Assembly (NCBI GenBank): GCA_019456145.1
Contig: VRUL01000014.1
Location: 1 to 64,000 of the forward strand
DNA: 64,000 nt
Reading direction: 5' to 3'
From: Planctomycetota bacterium
GTDB taxonomy: Bacteria; Planctomycetota; Phycisphaerae; Sedimentisphaerales; Anaerobacaceae
Shown here: positions 57,701 through 64,000 of the stretch, in pieces
Layout: the number at the start of each line of letters is the position of its first letter
How positions within the stretch are numbered: the stretch's first letter is position 1
Notes under the pieces: generated by a model
Database searches by the model: none
What the model saw: only the letters and a program-made list of their open reading frames with translations
Told to the model about the DNA's origin: nothing
Position numbers and translations under genes: made by a program

Positions 57701-59797
57701 GGATCCATTTGTACTGCTATAGTCATCCATCGCCAGGTTCTGTCCGTTGACCCTGACCTGTACAACGGTGGCATTGGCCGCAGTGATGCCAGCCATTTGG
57801 AACAGTACACTGCCCATTAACTGAAGGTGTGTGTATTTAGTGTTCAGATTAAGTGCCGTTACACCTTTCCACGAATCGTCATGCCGAAAATTGACACGGT
57901 AGTTATTCGGCGGGTCATACCGATTACGGTTGCCACGATTACGAACGCCGACGTTGTAACGCATTTTCGCATCTACTCCATCGATGCTGATGAATGTAGC
58001 GTTCATCTGCGCATTGCTCATCGCTTCGCTGATAAAACCACACTGACCATCAAGATTTGTGTCTCCGATATCCGCAAGTTCCGCCCGTTCGGTTTCCTTC
58101 ATAATCAAGTAGTAAACCGGTTGGCTACCCGGCAACCAATCCGCATCAGGGTCAAAGGTTGCATCCACCTGATAAAGGGCATTGGTCACCTGCTGGGGCG
58201 TACCATCTACATCACTCGGCGGGGGCCAGAAACGAAATTTAAAGCCAGCATCTCTAGCCTGGACATAGAACTCGATGATTGTACCATCCGGTTTAGGAGG
58301 AATCTGTCCACCGAATTCCCCATCACCGGCTTCATCATCGCCATGGGCTCCATCGTCATACATCAACAGTGGAGTAAAACCCGGACTACCATCAACACGG
58401 TAAAACAGCATCATTGAGATATTGGTCGTCAGCTCGTCAACAATATCAGCTGTGACTATCACCGGATCATTGGGTCCCGGGATTCTCGGGCGGTGCCTTA
58501 CTCTTAAAATTATCGGCGGAACGTTACTATTCGCCCTCGAGTTTGTCGTTCCGGGTGTTCCACCGTTACTCACACTCGCCGCCCAGTTCTGTCCGTGGTT
58601 GTTTGACACCATAGGATTGATCAATTCCAGTGACTTGCCGCCACCATCGTGTTCGTTCGACCACATCCACCCACGGTGGAAGAAATCTACCGGGCCAAGC
58701 TCGCGGACGGCCCAGTCACCCTCATCGGCGTAGCGTACACGGTCAATCGTGATATCCATATCGTCAACTATTTTAATTTCTTCTCCGGAGTTACTCAGGC
58801 GTCCTGTCCAGCCTCCAATGACATTCGTAACAGTCGGGTACCTGGCCTTAAACGTGTTCACATCCGCTGCAACGACAAGGTACTGTCCCGAATCAATTGT
58901 TACATCGTTCGGAAATGCAAAGCCAATCCCGTTGCTAAATCGGAAGCCTTCAAGGCTGACCAACTTGTTTCCGTTATTTATCAGCTCAATGTACTCTTCT
59001 CCGAGGACCTCAGGCTCGATAGGATCGACAGTAGAATGGTACGGATGATACATAATCTCGTTGATGCGTATACCAATGGGCTCGAGCATGTTGGCGCTTC
59101 CAGGCGTGGGATTTAAAAGAACCAGCCAGTTATCATTGCCATCAGGAAAGCGACCGTAGGATTCATCCGAATACTGCTGAGAAAAATCGTCAATAGCGTC
59201 AATCCGAGTGATTTTATCCGATTCATAAAGGCCTATATCCTCGCCGTTTTTCTCAAGTTTGAAGTCTATGTGCAGGGTACCTTCGAAAGGTTCTCCGTCG
59301 GCCCAAATCAGCAGGAACTCGTGGGCGCCGATAGTGGTTGTCTCTGGATCATAGTCAGGAATCTGATAGAAGTCGTTTTGGTCCAGTAAATCATCCGTCA
59401 GATACATACCACCAATATCGATAGCCTCGTCTCCATAGTTGTAAATTTCGATCCAGTCATCCTCATCACCATAAGGATCCTCGACAAAGCCGTCGTTTTC
59501 GGCCATGAACTCATTAATAACCAGCGTAAATTCACTAAAGCCCTTTGCCCAGTTCCCCGCTAACAAAGCAACATCAGACATAGTTACGCCAGGAACACCA
59601 TCCAGATCGGCTACGCAGGCAGGAGCAGAACAGTTCGGATCAAGCCAGCGGTCAGCAAGGAGGAGCCGCAGATCCCGTGAATCAACTCCACAGTCCCCAT
59701 TCAGATCACCTACAGGGCATTGTTGGGCTGCAACCGAACCAGCCGGATACACAACCAAAACAATCAATAACAGCGAGATTTTCATAGATATGGACAT
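51779..59797 (-). CDS. Giant secreted dockerin/LTD/CotH/double beta-helix protein
   Basis: Protein of 2672 residues from ATG 59797, with AGGAG 7 bases upstream and a signal peptide ending near SVAA. Order: dockerin-like repeats 27-85 (CPVGDLNGDCGVDSRDLRLL and ITMSDVALLAGNW-type second half); LTDs from about 92 and 245; CotH kinase-like domain with YNVGVRNRGN near 615 and PHDMDTLLGQGD near 842; an Ig-like strand region and a first right-handed beta-helix about 1052-1549; a second beta-helix about 1602-1932; LTDs near 2052, 2199 and 2522; a jelly roll near 2345. It differs from its left neighbour by about 530 extra residues encoded at roughly 54909-56640. No sortase or PEP-CTERM anchor was seen. 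Confidence 0.8.
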   Translation of the reverse strand: MSISMKISLLLIVLVVYPAGSVAAQQCPVGDLNGDCGVDSRDLRLLLADRWLDPNCSAPACVADLDGVPGVTMSDVALLAGNWAKGFSEFTLVINEFMAENDGFVEDPYGDEDDWIEIYNYGDEAIDIGGMYLTDDLLDQNDFYQIPDYDPETTTIGAHEFLLIWADGEPFEGTLHIDFKLEKNGEDIGLYESDKITRIDAIDDFSQQYSDESYGRFPDGNDNWLVLLNPTPGSANMLEPIGIRINEIMYHPYHSTVDPIEPEVLGEEYIELINNGNKLVSLEGFRFSNGIGFAFPNDVTIDSGQYLVVAADVNTFKARYPTVTNVIGGWTGRLSNSGEEIKIVDDMDITIDRVRYADEGDWAVRELGPVDFFHRGWMWSNEHDGGGKSLELINPMVSNNHGQNWAASVSNGGTPGTTNSRANSNVPPIILRVRHRPRIPGPNDPVIVTADIVDELTTNISMMLFYRVDGSPGFTPLLMYDDGAHGDDEAGDGEFGGQIPPKPDGTIIEFYVQARDAGFKFRFWPPPSDVDGTPQQVTNALYQVDATFDPDADWLPGSQPVYYLIMKETERAELADIGDTNLDGQCGFISEAMSNAQMNATFISIDGVDAKMRYNVGVRNRGNRNRYDPPNNYRVNFRHDDSWKGVTALNLNTKYTHLQLMGSVLFQMAGITAANATVVQVRVNGQNLAMDDYSSTNGSYIALENYDSEWPQNHVPDDDAGNLYRCTYFDNCVDPRTFADLDYKLNMIEYRQNYPKQTNAAQDDYSDLFNLIDKLNNPGISDANFLAEVTQVLDLEQWARFLAADALAGNREGGLTDGRGDDYAMYRGVEDPRFWLLPHDMDTLLGQGDHDYRPDWNIFNYVDRNGGVDGLERLLSQPEFIKLYYNQYEDLIHTLYDLNNIYPLVDRMLDGWASNSEINGSNGIKEFLAERIDSILYGGYPGSGDPPQIPQQFTINSSLPIVDGLHQANTNTAALDGTANAIETSSVLVNGQLVADSDWSQRNGTWSISNIALNPGVNRIIVQTFDGPGGTGKELESGYIDIWYNTGSTNDYPKESGSASSQNSQIIAAAVGLNANLIVRDSYLPGVPVLVRVEVLRDDNSIERELWDAVGTLSVSDNPGISLSTNQVTLYNGLGSALVTFTGSGNFTLTVDVVGLQATAGLTDWSGQPINTASGILSSSQAWSGIYHITGGDFTIPNGVTLTLNPGTLVLIDGVSSGTNGTDIDVAGAIQSLGTASSPVTFTAYTAGNNWGELHHVNAGPSTFQYTNITQAGHSPAVGHSNSGPTIRASNSTFVFDYASLTDNAGKLMHVTSGSDLTFRHCLFARSVMGPEISGTALLFEDSWITDMHAGDDADGIYIHGQQSGQLCTLIGGVAANIVDDAVDTLGSEVTVEDFIIRDCNDKGISVYGGETTIDHCLVVETNRNPEDPTVAGVAAKATEGATTIVNIDHTTIVTTKTMGVTDYGIQSHNKYGVGTGTIIWNVTNSIIDATDPVNTQAPYLDSDVYISYSNVFGEPWTGIGNINLAPQFVDTVNSDYHLQITSPSIDAGDPAADPDPDLTVTDQGYFWFDQGVPNLPDGSLTEDTVWTPGQGPYRIIGELTVPFGITLTIMPGTTVYFEPYTNVIIEGRLIAEGTEYELIRFTRTPNTGTIWDGLQFVNTMRDNRITYAVVEYGRTMDGMVGLDQSNLLLDHVTLDHTDRRRISTLDSSLIVRNSVFTNIFDFGQAPTGDNICEHIWGAAPTTGHFIIEKNVFGTITGHNDAIDVDGNTRPAPVIQILNNVFLGGGDDALDLEGDAHIEGNVFMHYRKDQFNTGSGNSNVMSAGGGYDYVVVRNVFYDIDHVAQVKSDSFMTFVNNTVVDANISALYFLRPTSTTDYGRGAYVDGSIFWNTALVFDRFTGTTDLAINNSIIPSEWHYLGVGNIDADPIFVDPNADFHLKSMSPAIGTGPCNLDMGAYVPAGAVICGEPDEVTYNTNAALTVGGPGITHYKYSINEPNWPWSVELDVNVPIAMAGLPDGNSYTVYAIGKNSAGVWQNQDNATASHTWTVDTSYRHLVINEILAHSDGTDPDLIELYYDGPGLLNLLGMGLTDDPCDPYKFVFSSDTVNNLIMFPGDYMVLYGDPNVNLKNHLGFALSNEGEGLYLYDNPFNGGGVIDSLVFGSQINNFSIGRIGYGGIWKLNQPTFGQANIVQPLGDPAGLKINEWLANEDVSFKDDFIELYNPYAFPVELSGMYLTDNPVTEPYKQQVSPLSFIAGQGFVVFQVDDQNRPGHLDFRLNADGEIIALYDAELNEIDKVFYGPQTTDASQGRTPNGTDNIEFFVLPTPRVANPSAPAVTVTNLIDIDDVWSYEQSNTDLGTPWRTVGYNDSSWPTDDALFYVEGASLPAPKNTPLTLGRPTYYFRKHFTLNIDPNDVTSFEYATVIDDGAIVYINGNEVLPRIGMEEGVDIYFNTFANRTVGDAVYEYHPPIPSGYFIKGDNVIAVEVHQTNATSSDIVFGLELDAVATTYDESLDDLLALLDGLRITELMYHAPNSPDYDYVELQNVGDVPLDMNGVRFTNGIEYTFPAMTLDVGQYVMVDSNLASFTERYGTSDINIAGEYTGELSNGGENIVLKLPWPYEAAIMRFSYNDSWYPTTDGLGFVLEIIDPNAKPATWDDSESWQAAFPTPGNP

Positions 59798-59905
59798 CCC
59801 AATTCTCCTGTTATATCAAGGTATACTCGCCTGCTTAACTCCAGTTTAATCATTATAACTTGATATGTCCAAATTTATAGCTTCCTATAATATGGACTAA
59901 TATTC

Positions 59906-59935
59906 ACTTTAACATATATATAGAGGCTTAGTCAA
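59906..59935 (-). promoter_or_regulatory. Putative promoter of the right giant paralogue
   Basis: Minus-strand TTGACT and TAAAGT with an 18-base spacer; the -10 matches 4 of 6. The region reads ATATATGTTAAAGT, aligned with the promoters of the two other giant genes. Confidence 0.5.
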
Positions 59936-60281
59936 CACTATTTTGCTCAGACGGAGGGGGGAGTAATCTTGATTTTACCAACCACCTGCAATCAAGGACA
60001 GTCGTAATGCTATGTACTATAAGTACTTATAAGGCTTCAAGATATTTCTCTTGACCGGCCATTATGTTCCAAATTAAGCATTTCAAACGCGTTTCAATAG
60101 TTCGGCCTCAAAAGCAATATCGTGCGTAGTATCCTGCAATAATGGGTAGGGATAAGAGAAAAAACTGGCAGTCATATTGCACAATCTATAGTGAAAGTTT
60201 CTTCCAATTATTCCGGGTTTCTGGTATTTATAACAATCAGGTTTTAGGAGAATGGTTAAAAAGACAGTTTTTATATTCATG

Positions 60282-60314
60282 GCATTAATTCAAGACAGTA
60301 AATTCCATTAATGC
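60282..60314. promoter_or_regulatory. Operator-like inverted repeat at the peptidase promoter
   Basis: Perfect 8-bp arms GCATTAAT and ATTAATGC, 17 bases apart, spanning the -35 hexamer and spacer of the promoter at 60292-60321. The layout is suited to a dimeric repressor, but no regulator was identified. Confidence 0.4.
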
Positions 60315-60321
60315 TTATAAT
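60292..60321 (+). promoter_or_regulatory. Putative promoter of the peptidase/symporter operon
   Basis: AAGACA and a perfect TATAAT with an 18-base spacer, 37 bases before ATG 60359. Confidence 0.5.
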
Positions 60322-60358
60322 CCATTTCTCTATTGGATTTTAGATAGAAGAGGAAGTC

Positions 60359-62038
60359 ATGAAAAATATATTAATTGCAGCCCTTATGTTTACTATCCCC
60401 CCTATTCTTTTTGGTTGCGGGCATAACACAAAGGAAAATCAGTTGAAAAAGTTCATTACCGCTCATGTCAGAAAAGTCGAACCTATAACAACACAGGCGA
60501 ATCTGGTGTACTGGGATGCGTCAATCACCGGCAAACCAGAAGATTATGATAAGCTCGGCCGGTTGCAACTTGGTATTAGCCGAATCTACAATAACCCGGA
60601 AGAGTATGCCCTCATTAAAGGAATAAAAGAATCCGGACAAGTCAGAGATGCAAGACTGTCCCGACAACTGGATAAGCTCTACTACGCTTATCTTCGGAAC
60701 CAGATAGGGCCGGAGTTGCTGGAAAAGCTCGTAGATGCGGACACGAAGGTTCAGGAAAAGTACAACACATTTCGCGGAACCATAGACGGCAAGAAGGTCA
60801 CAATGAGTGATATTTATACAATTATGACTACGGAGACGGATTGCCGCAAAAGGGAATCGGCATGGCGGGCCAGTAAGCAGGTTGGTGATGCGATTGTCAA
60901 AGACCTAATTCGGCTGGTCAAGCTGCGCAATCAGGCGGCCCGTAAGGTCGGCTTTGACAATTATCATACGATGTCGATAGTCACCGGCGAGCAGGACCTG
61001 CAAGAACTGGACCGCATCTTCGACGAGCTTTGCAATCTTACCGATAAGCCCTTTGCCCGAATGAAAAAAGAATTAGACCGCGTCCTGGCTGAAAGTTACG
61101 GTATTGCGTCTGAGGATTTGATGCCGTGGCACTATCATGACCCGTTTTTTCAAAGGACCCCTCTGGTCTATGAACTGGATTTGGACCTCTACTATAAAAA
61201 GCACGATGTCAAGGAATTAGCAGAAGAATTTTATGCCGGTGTCGGCCTGCCTGTGAATGATATCCTTGCCAGAAGCGATTTGTATGACCGCCCGGGCAAG
61301 TATCCGCACGCTTTTAGCGAAGACGTGGACCGGAGCGGAGACGTTCGCATTTTGTGCAATCTTCAGAATACCGAGCGGTGGGCCGAGACGATATTACACG
61401 AATTGGGCCATGCCATTTACAGCAAATATCACGACCGGAAAGAGCCCTGGCTACTGAGGGAGCCAGCACACAGCTTTACAACAGAGGCGATTGCGATGTT
61501 CTTCGGCAGACTGAGCCGTAACGCCGCCTGGATGCAGGAAATGCTGGGCCTGTCGGAGAAAGAACGAACGGAAATTGAAGAAGTCAGCAAGAAATACCTG
61601 GAGTTTCAACAGGTGCTCTTTGCCCGCTGGGCGACGGTCATGTATAATTTTGAAAAGCAGCTTTATGCCAATCCCGACCAGGATTTGAATAATTTGTGGT
61701 GGGATTTGGTTGAGAAATATCAGTTCGTTAAACGGCCCCCAGGACCTGTTGATGCGGGCTGGGCGTCAAAGCTCCATTTCACCACTGCACCGTGCTATTA
61801 CCATAATTATATGATGGGCGAATTGCTGGCCTCCCAACTGCATAACCATATAGTCCACAAGGTTTTTAAGCTTGGATCGGACCAAGATGTCAGTTATGTC
61901 GGCCAGAGAAAACTCGGAGATTATCTGCGAGCTAACGTTCTTGGTCCGGGGGCACTGTATCATTGGAACGATATGATTGAACGAGCGACCGGGCAGCCAC
62001 TAACACCGAAATACTTTGTCGAACAGTTTGTCAAATGA
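60359..62038 (+). CDS. M2-like zinc metallopeptidase lipoprotein
   Basis: Protein of 559 residues with a lipoprotein signal ending in ILFGC (Cys20). The zinc motif is HELGH (347-351), with Glu376 in EAIAMFF as likely third ligand, as in gluzincin peptidyl-dipeptidases of the ACE (M2) type. FTTAPCYYHNYMMGELLASQL near 477 to 497 is a typical C-terminal substrate-site segment. It would trim oligopeptides outside the cytoplasm. GAGGA lies near the ATG. The 3' end overlaps a possible upstream start of the symporter, but the real symporter start lies 20 bases after its stop. Confidence 0.85.
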   Translation: MKNILIAALMFTIPPILFGCGHNTKENQLKKFITAHVRKVEPITTQANLVYWDASITGKPEDYDKLGRLQLGISRIYNNPEEYALIKGIKESGQVRDARLSRQLDKLYYAYLRNQIGPELLEKLVDADTKVQEKYNTFRGTIDGKKVTMSDIYTIMTTETDCRKRESAWRASKQVGDAIVKDLIRLVKLRNQAARKVGFDNYHTMSIVTGEQDLQELDRIFDELCNLTDKPFARMKKELDRVLAESYGIASEDLMPWHYHDPFFQRTPLVYELDLDLYYKKHDVKELAEEFYAGVGLPVNDILARSDLYDRPGKYPHAFSEDVDRSGDVRILCNLQNTERWAETILHELGHAIYSKYHDRKEPWLLREPAHSFTTEAIAMFFGRLSRNAAWMQEMLGLSEKERTEIEEVSKKYLEFQQVLFARWATVMYNFEKQLYANPDQDLNNLWWDLVEKYQFVKRPPGPVDAGWASKLHFTTAPCYYHNYMMGELLASQLHNHIVHKVFKLGSDQDVSYVGQRKLGDYLRANVLGPGALYHWNDMIERATGQPLTPKYFVEQFVK

Positions 62039-62057
62039 TCTCTACAAGGAACGAAAG

Positions 62058-63860
62058 ATGACATATTTAATAGCCATATTTGTATATTTATTTATCCTGG
62101 CAGGTATCGGGATATACAAGTCTCGACAGGTCAAAACCCAGGCAGATTTTGCAGTGGCCGGTAGGACGCTTTCGCCCTGGATTATGGTCTGCACAATGCT
62201 GGCCGTATGGATCGGCACGGGCTCAATTGTGGGCAATGCCGGAAAAACTTACCAAGTTGGCATGGCGGCACTTTTCCTGCCATTGGGCACTTTTGTCGGT
62301 ATGATTCTGCTTTCCTTTATCGCCACGAGGGCCCGGAATATTGAAGCTCTTTCGGTACCAGAGATTATCGGCAGACGATTCGGCGATACTGCCCGTTTAT
62401 TAGCCGTAGTCGCGCTGATTTTTGCCTATATGGTGATTGTCAGCTATCAGTTTAACGCGGGCGGCATGGTGCTGGAGGTCATAGCGGGCAAGAAAGAAAA
62501 AGTGGTTTTGGGACTTGAAAACAGCCTTACTAAGAATCAGGTTCGTAAAGGATATTTCCATTATGAGCCTCCACAAGATTGGACGGGAACGACAGAAATT
62601 AAATTTTATGTAAAAGAGAATGGTTCTGACAAATGGTCGCAGACGCCGGAGGTTTTTACCGTCAAAGTCGTTAAGTCAACCGAAATCATCTCCGAAAAAG
62701 CTCAAATAAGCGGGCTGAAAAACATAAGCGTGATTAAAGAAAATACTTTTACCCGAGTTATAATCGAAGGATACGGCGAAGGTTTTAAGAAACAAGATGG
62801 AATATACCGATTGGCCGCGATACCGCAAGAGGGCGAACTTTTTCTGCATGAACCCGTACTAACCGCCCAAAAAGCAACGATTATCGCCGCTATTTTCATC
62901 GTTGCTTATACAATGTTGGCCGGATTGTTGAGCCTGGCGTTTGCAGATATTGTTACCGGAATAATTATTACAGTTACCTTGTTGATTGGCTTTCCCGTAC
63001 TGCTGATTAAGGCGGGAGGCTTTGGCGGCATGCTGGCTTCGTTCACCGCAATGGGAGATCGTCCTGACCACATGAAGCTATGCGGGGTCTTTAGTGTTGC
63101 AGATTATATTAATTTCATGTTGCCTGTATTTCTACTGGTGTTGGGTGACGCTAATCAGTACCAGCGAATTTTCGCCAGCAAAAACGCCAGGGGCGCTCGC
63201 ACAGCCGTAATCGTTATGATTTTCCTGGCGCTGCTGATAGAAGAATTAATCATCGCCGAAGCATGGTTCGCCGGGAGCATGACTCCCGACCCGGAAAACG
63301 GTCGCTATATTCTGATTTATGCAGCCCGGCATTTTATGCCCCAGGCACTGGGTATTATTTTTATGATTACGGTTGTGGGTATTATCATCTCCACGGCTGA
63401 TTCATTCCTATTAGTTCCTTCGACCACCTTTATCAAGGACGTCTACCTGAATCACATCAGCCCCAGGGCTTCTGAAAAACGAATCGTTTTCATGAGCCGC
63501 TTAATGGTGCTCACCTTTGGAATCATTGCCTGGCTGGTTTCGCGAGTGTTCTCGGAGTCTACGACTGTATTTGAAAAAGCGTTGTATGCCTTTACGGTTT
63601 ATGGCTCAGCGGTTACTCCCTGTCTCGTGGCGGCTCTGATCTGGAAAAGGGCCACAAAAGTTGGCGCGATTTCTTCGATCCTGGCAGGGACGATAACGAC
63701 ACTTCTGTGGGAAGAAGTAATAAAGGGCCACTTGCCGGCAGAGATAGCAAAGCTGGACGCAGTACTGCCGGCGATAACTCTGTCGGTGATTTGTCTAATA
63801 GTGGTCAGCCTGTGTACTAATAACAAGGAAAAAGCGGCTGAAGAGCAACTTCATTCATAA
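62058..63860 (+). CDS. Sodium:solute symporter with an extracytoplasmic domain insertion
   Basis: Protein of 600 residues. ATG 62058 has AAGGA 7 bases upstream; an earlier in-frame ATG at 62016 lies inside the peptidase gene. TM1-TM4 are canonical SSS (ADFAVAGRTLSPWIMVCTML; NIEALSVPEIIGRRFGD). Between TM4 (YQFNAGGMVLEVIAG) and TM5 (IVAYTMLAGLLSLAFADIVTG) about 125 residues (145-270) form a soluble beta-rich domain: GYFHYEPPQDWTGTTEIKFY resembles cadherin/Ig-like tandem domains. STADSFLLVPSTTFIKDVY is the conserved C-terminal SSS motif. With an N-out topology the insert faces the periplasm. Imports a solute, perhaps peptides or amino acids given the flanking peptidases. Confidence 0.88.
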   Translation: MTYLIAIFVYLFILAGIGIYKSRQVKTQADFAVAGRTLSPWIMVCTMLAVWIGTGSIVGNAGKTYQVGMAALFLPLGTFVGMILLSFIATRARNIEALSVPEIIGRRFGDTARLLAVVALIFAYMVIVSYQFNAGGMVLEVIAGKKEKVVLGLENSLTKNQVRKGYFHYEPPQDWTGTTEIKFYVKENGSDKWSQTPEVFTVKVVKSTEIISEKAQISGLKNISVIKENTFTRVIIEGYGEGFKKQDGIYRLAAIPQEGELFLHEPVLTAQKATIIAAIFIVAYTMLAGLLSLAFADIVTGIIITVTLLIGFPVLLIKAGGFGGMLASFTAMGDRPDHMKLCGVFSVADYINFMLPVFLLVLGDANQYQRIFASKNARGARTAVIVMIFLALLIEELIIAEAWFAGSMTPDPENGRYILIYAARHFMPQALGIIFMITVVGIIISTADSFLLVPSTTFIKDVYLNHISPRASEKRIVFMSRLMVLTFGIIAWLVSRVFSESTTVFEKALYAFTVYGSAVTPCLVAALIWKRATKVGAISSILAGTITTLLWEEVIKGHLPAEIAKLDAVLPAITLSVICLIVVSLCTNNKEKAAEEQLHS

Positions 63861-63870
63861 GGCAAAGAGA

Positions 63871-64000
63871 TGTTTGCACAAAAAGTATATATCGAAAGAC
63901 GAAAACGATTAAGGGAGCAGATAGGCACCGGAATAATTTTGCTCCTGGGCAATGAAGAGTCTCCCATGAATTATCCGGACAACCAATATCCCTTTCGGCA
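63871..64000 (+). CDS. Xaa-Pro aminopeptidase (M24), 5' end only
   Basis: The window ends 43 codons into this gene. The start YIERRKRLREQIGTGIILL and the segment NEESPMNYPDNQYPF match the N-terminal creatinase-like domain of aminopeptidase P, which removes residues before proline. It begins 11 bases after the symporter stop, so it is likely cotranscribed with the M2-like peptidase and the symporter. The catalytic half lies beyond the window. Confidence 0.75.

Larger units (their letters stand above)
59798..60358. other. Intergenic region upstream of the right giant and the peptidase
   Basis: About 560 bases. It contains the right paralogue's predicted promoter (59906-59935), a perfect 14-base palindrome TATAAGTACTTATA at 60018-60031, and the predicted promoter and operator-like repeat of the peptidase operon (60282-60321). 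A 65-codon minus-strand frame at 60083-60280 was judged not to be a gene. Confidence 0.5.

Noticed and set aside
60083..60280. A 65-codon minus-strand frame upstream of the peptidase.
   Set aside because: No ribosome-binding site, no family, irregular composition, and it overlaps predicted promoter elements of the plus strand.

Overview
The window looks like chromosomal DNA of an anaerobic, polysaccharide-degrading member of the Planctomycetota, most likely class Phycisphaerae (Sedimentisphaerales-like). This is inferred from gene content only. The signs are giant secreted proteins combining dockerin-like, lamin-tail (LTD) and CotH domains, Tat-signal Gfo/Idh/MocA oxidoreductases, a Cys-type sulfatase, two heparinase II/III-like lyases, SUMF1 and DUF5107-TPR proteins, and several sodium:solute symporters. 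No phage, transposase, CRISPR array or rRNA was seen. There is one tRNA, Lys(CTT).

Layout. 0-5 kb (minus): a secreted tandem alpha/beta-hydrolase esterase translationally coupled to a PQQ-type beta-propeller protein. 5.4-11.5 kb (plus): the first giant dockerin/LTD/PA14/CotH/LamG protein. 11.6-17.4 kb: a heparinase II/III-like lyase divergent from a Gfo/Idh oxidoreductase and sulfatase pair. 17.6-24.8 kb (minus): a five-gene operon of ECF sigma factor, zinc-finger anti-sigma factor, RND permease, membrane-fusion adaptor and TolC-like channel. 25-28.5 kb: a redoxin-fold lipoprotein, a decayed dockerin fragment, and an orphan chemotaxis remnant (5'-truncated HPt, CheD, CheR) next to tRNA-Lys. 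28.7-39.5 kb: a CocE-type hydrolase; Gfo/Idh; a SUMF1 protein; DUF5107-TPR protein; sodium:solute symporter; a 52-residue membrane protein; and a UroD/MtaA-like protein. 39.5-45 kb: a GH36-like protein with an inserted discoidin domain, then a TIM-barrel isomerase and a second heparinase II/III-like lyase. 45-59.8 kb (minus): two tandem giant paralogues of 2.1 and 2.7 thousand residues, whose 3' 3.1 kb are nearly identical. 60-64 kb (plus): an M2-like peptidase lipoprotein, a symporter carrying an inserted extracytoplasmic domain, and the start of a Xaa-Pro aminopeptidase.

How the genes may work together. Most of the window can be read as glycan capture and breakdown: surface modules (LTD, LamG, PA14, discoidin, beta-helix), lyases, a sulfatase, esterases, a GH36-like enzyme, oxidoreductases and an isomerase for released sugars, and sodium-coupled uptake. 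The right end looks like a peptide degradation and uptake unit. Separate functions are an ECF-controlled efflux pump and residual chemotaxis genes.

Most notable observations. (1) A symporter with a cadherin/Ig-like insertion between two transmembrane helices. (2) A giant gene whose Shine-Dalgarno-positioned start codon is ATA where its paralogue has ATG. (3) A shared promoter core, ATATATGTTANAAT-like, in front of the three giant dockerin/LTD/CotH genes. (4) A sharp identity step between the two tandem giants, suggesting gene conversion. (5) A very short symporter-linked membrane protein gene at 38151-38309.
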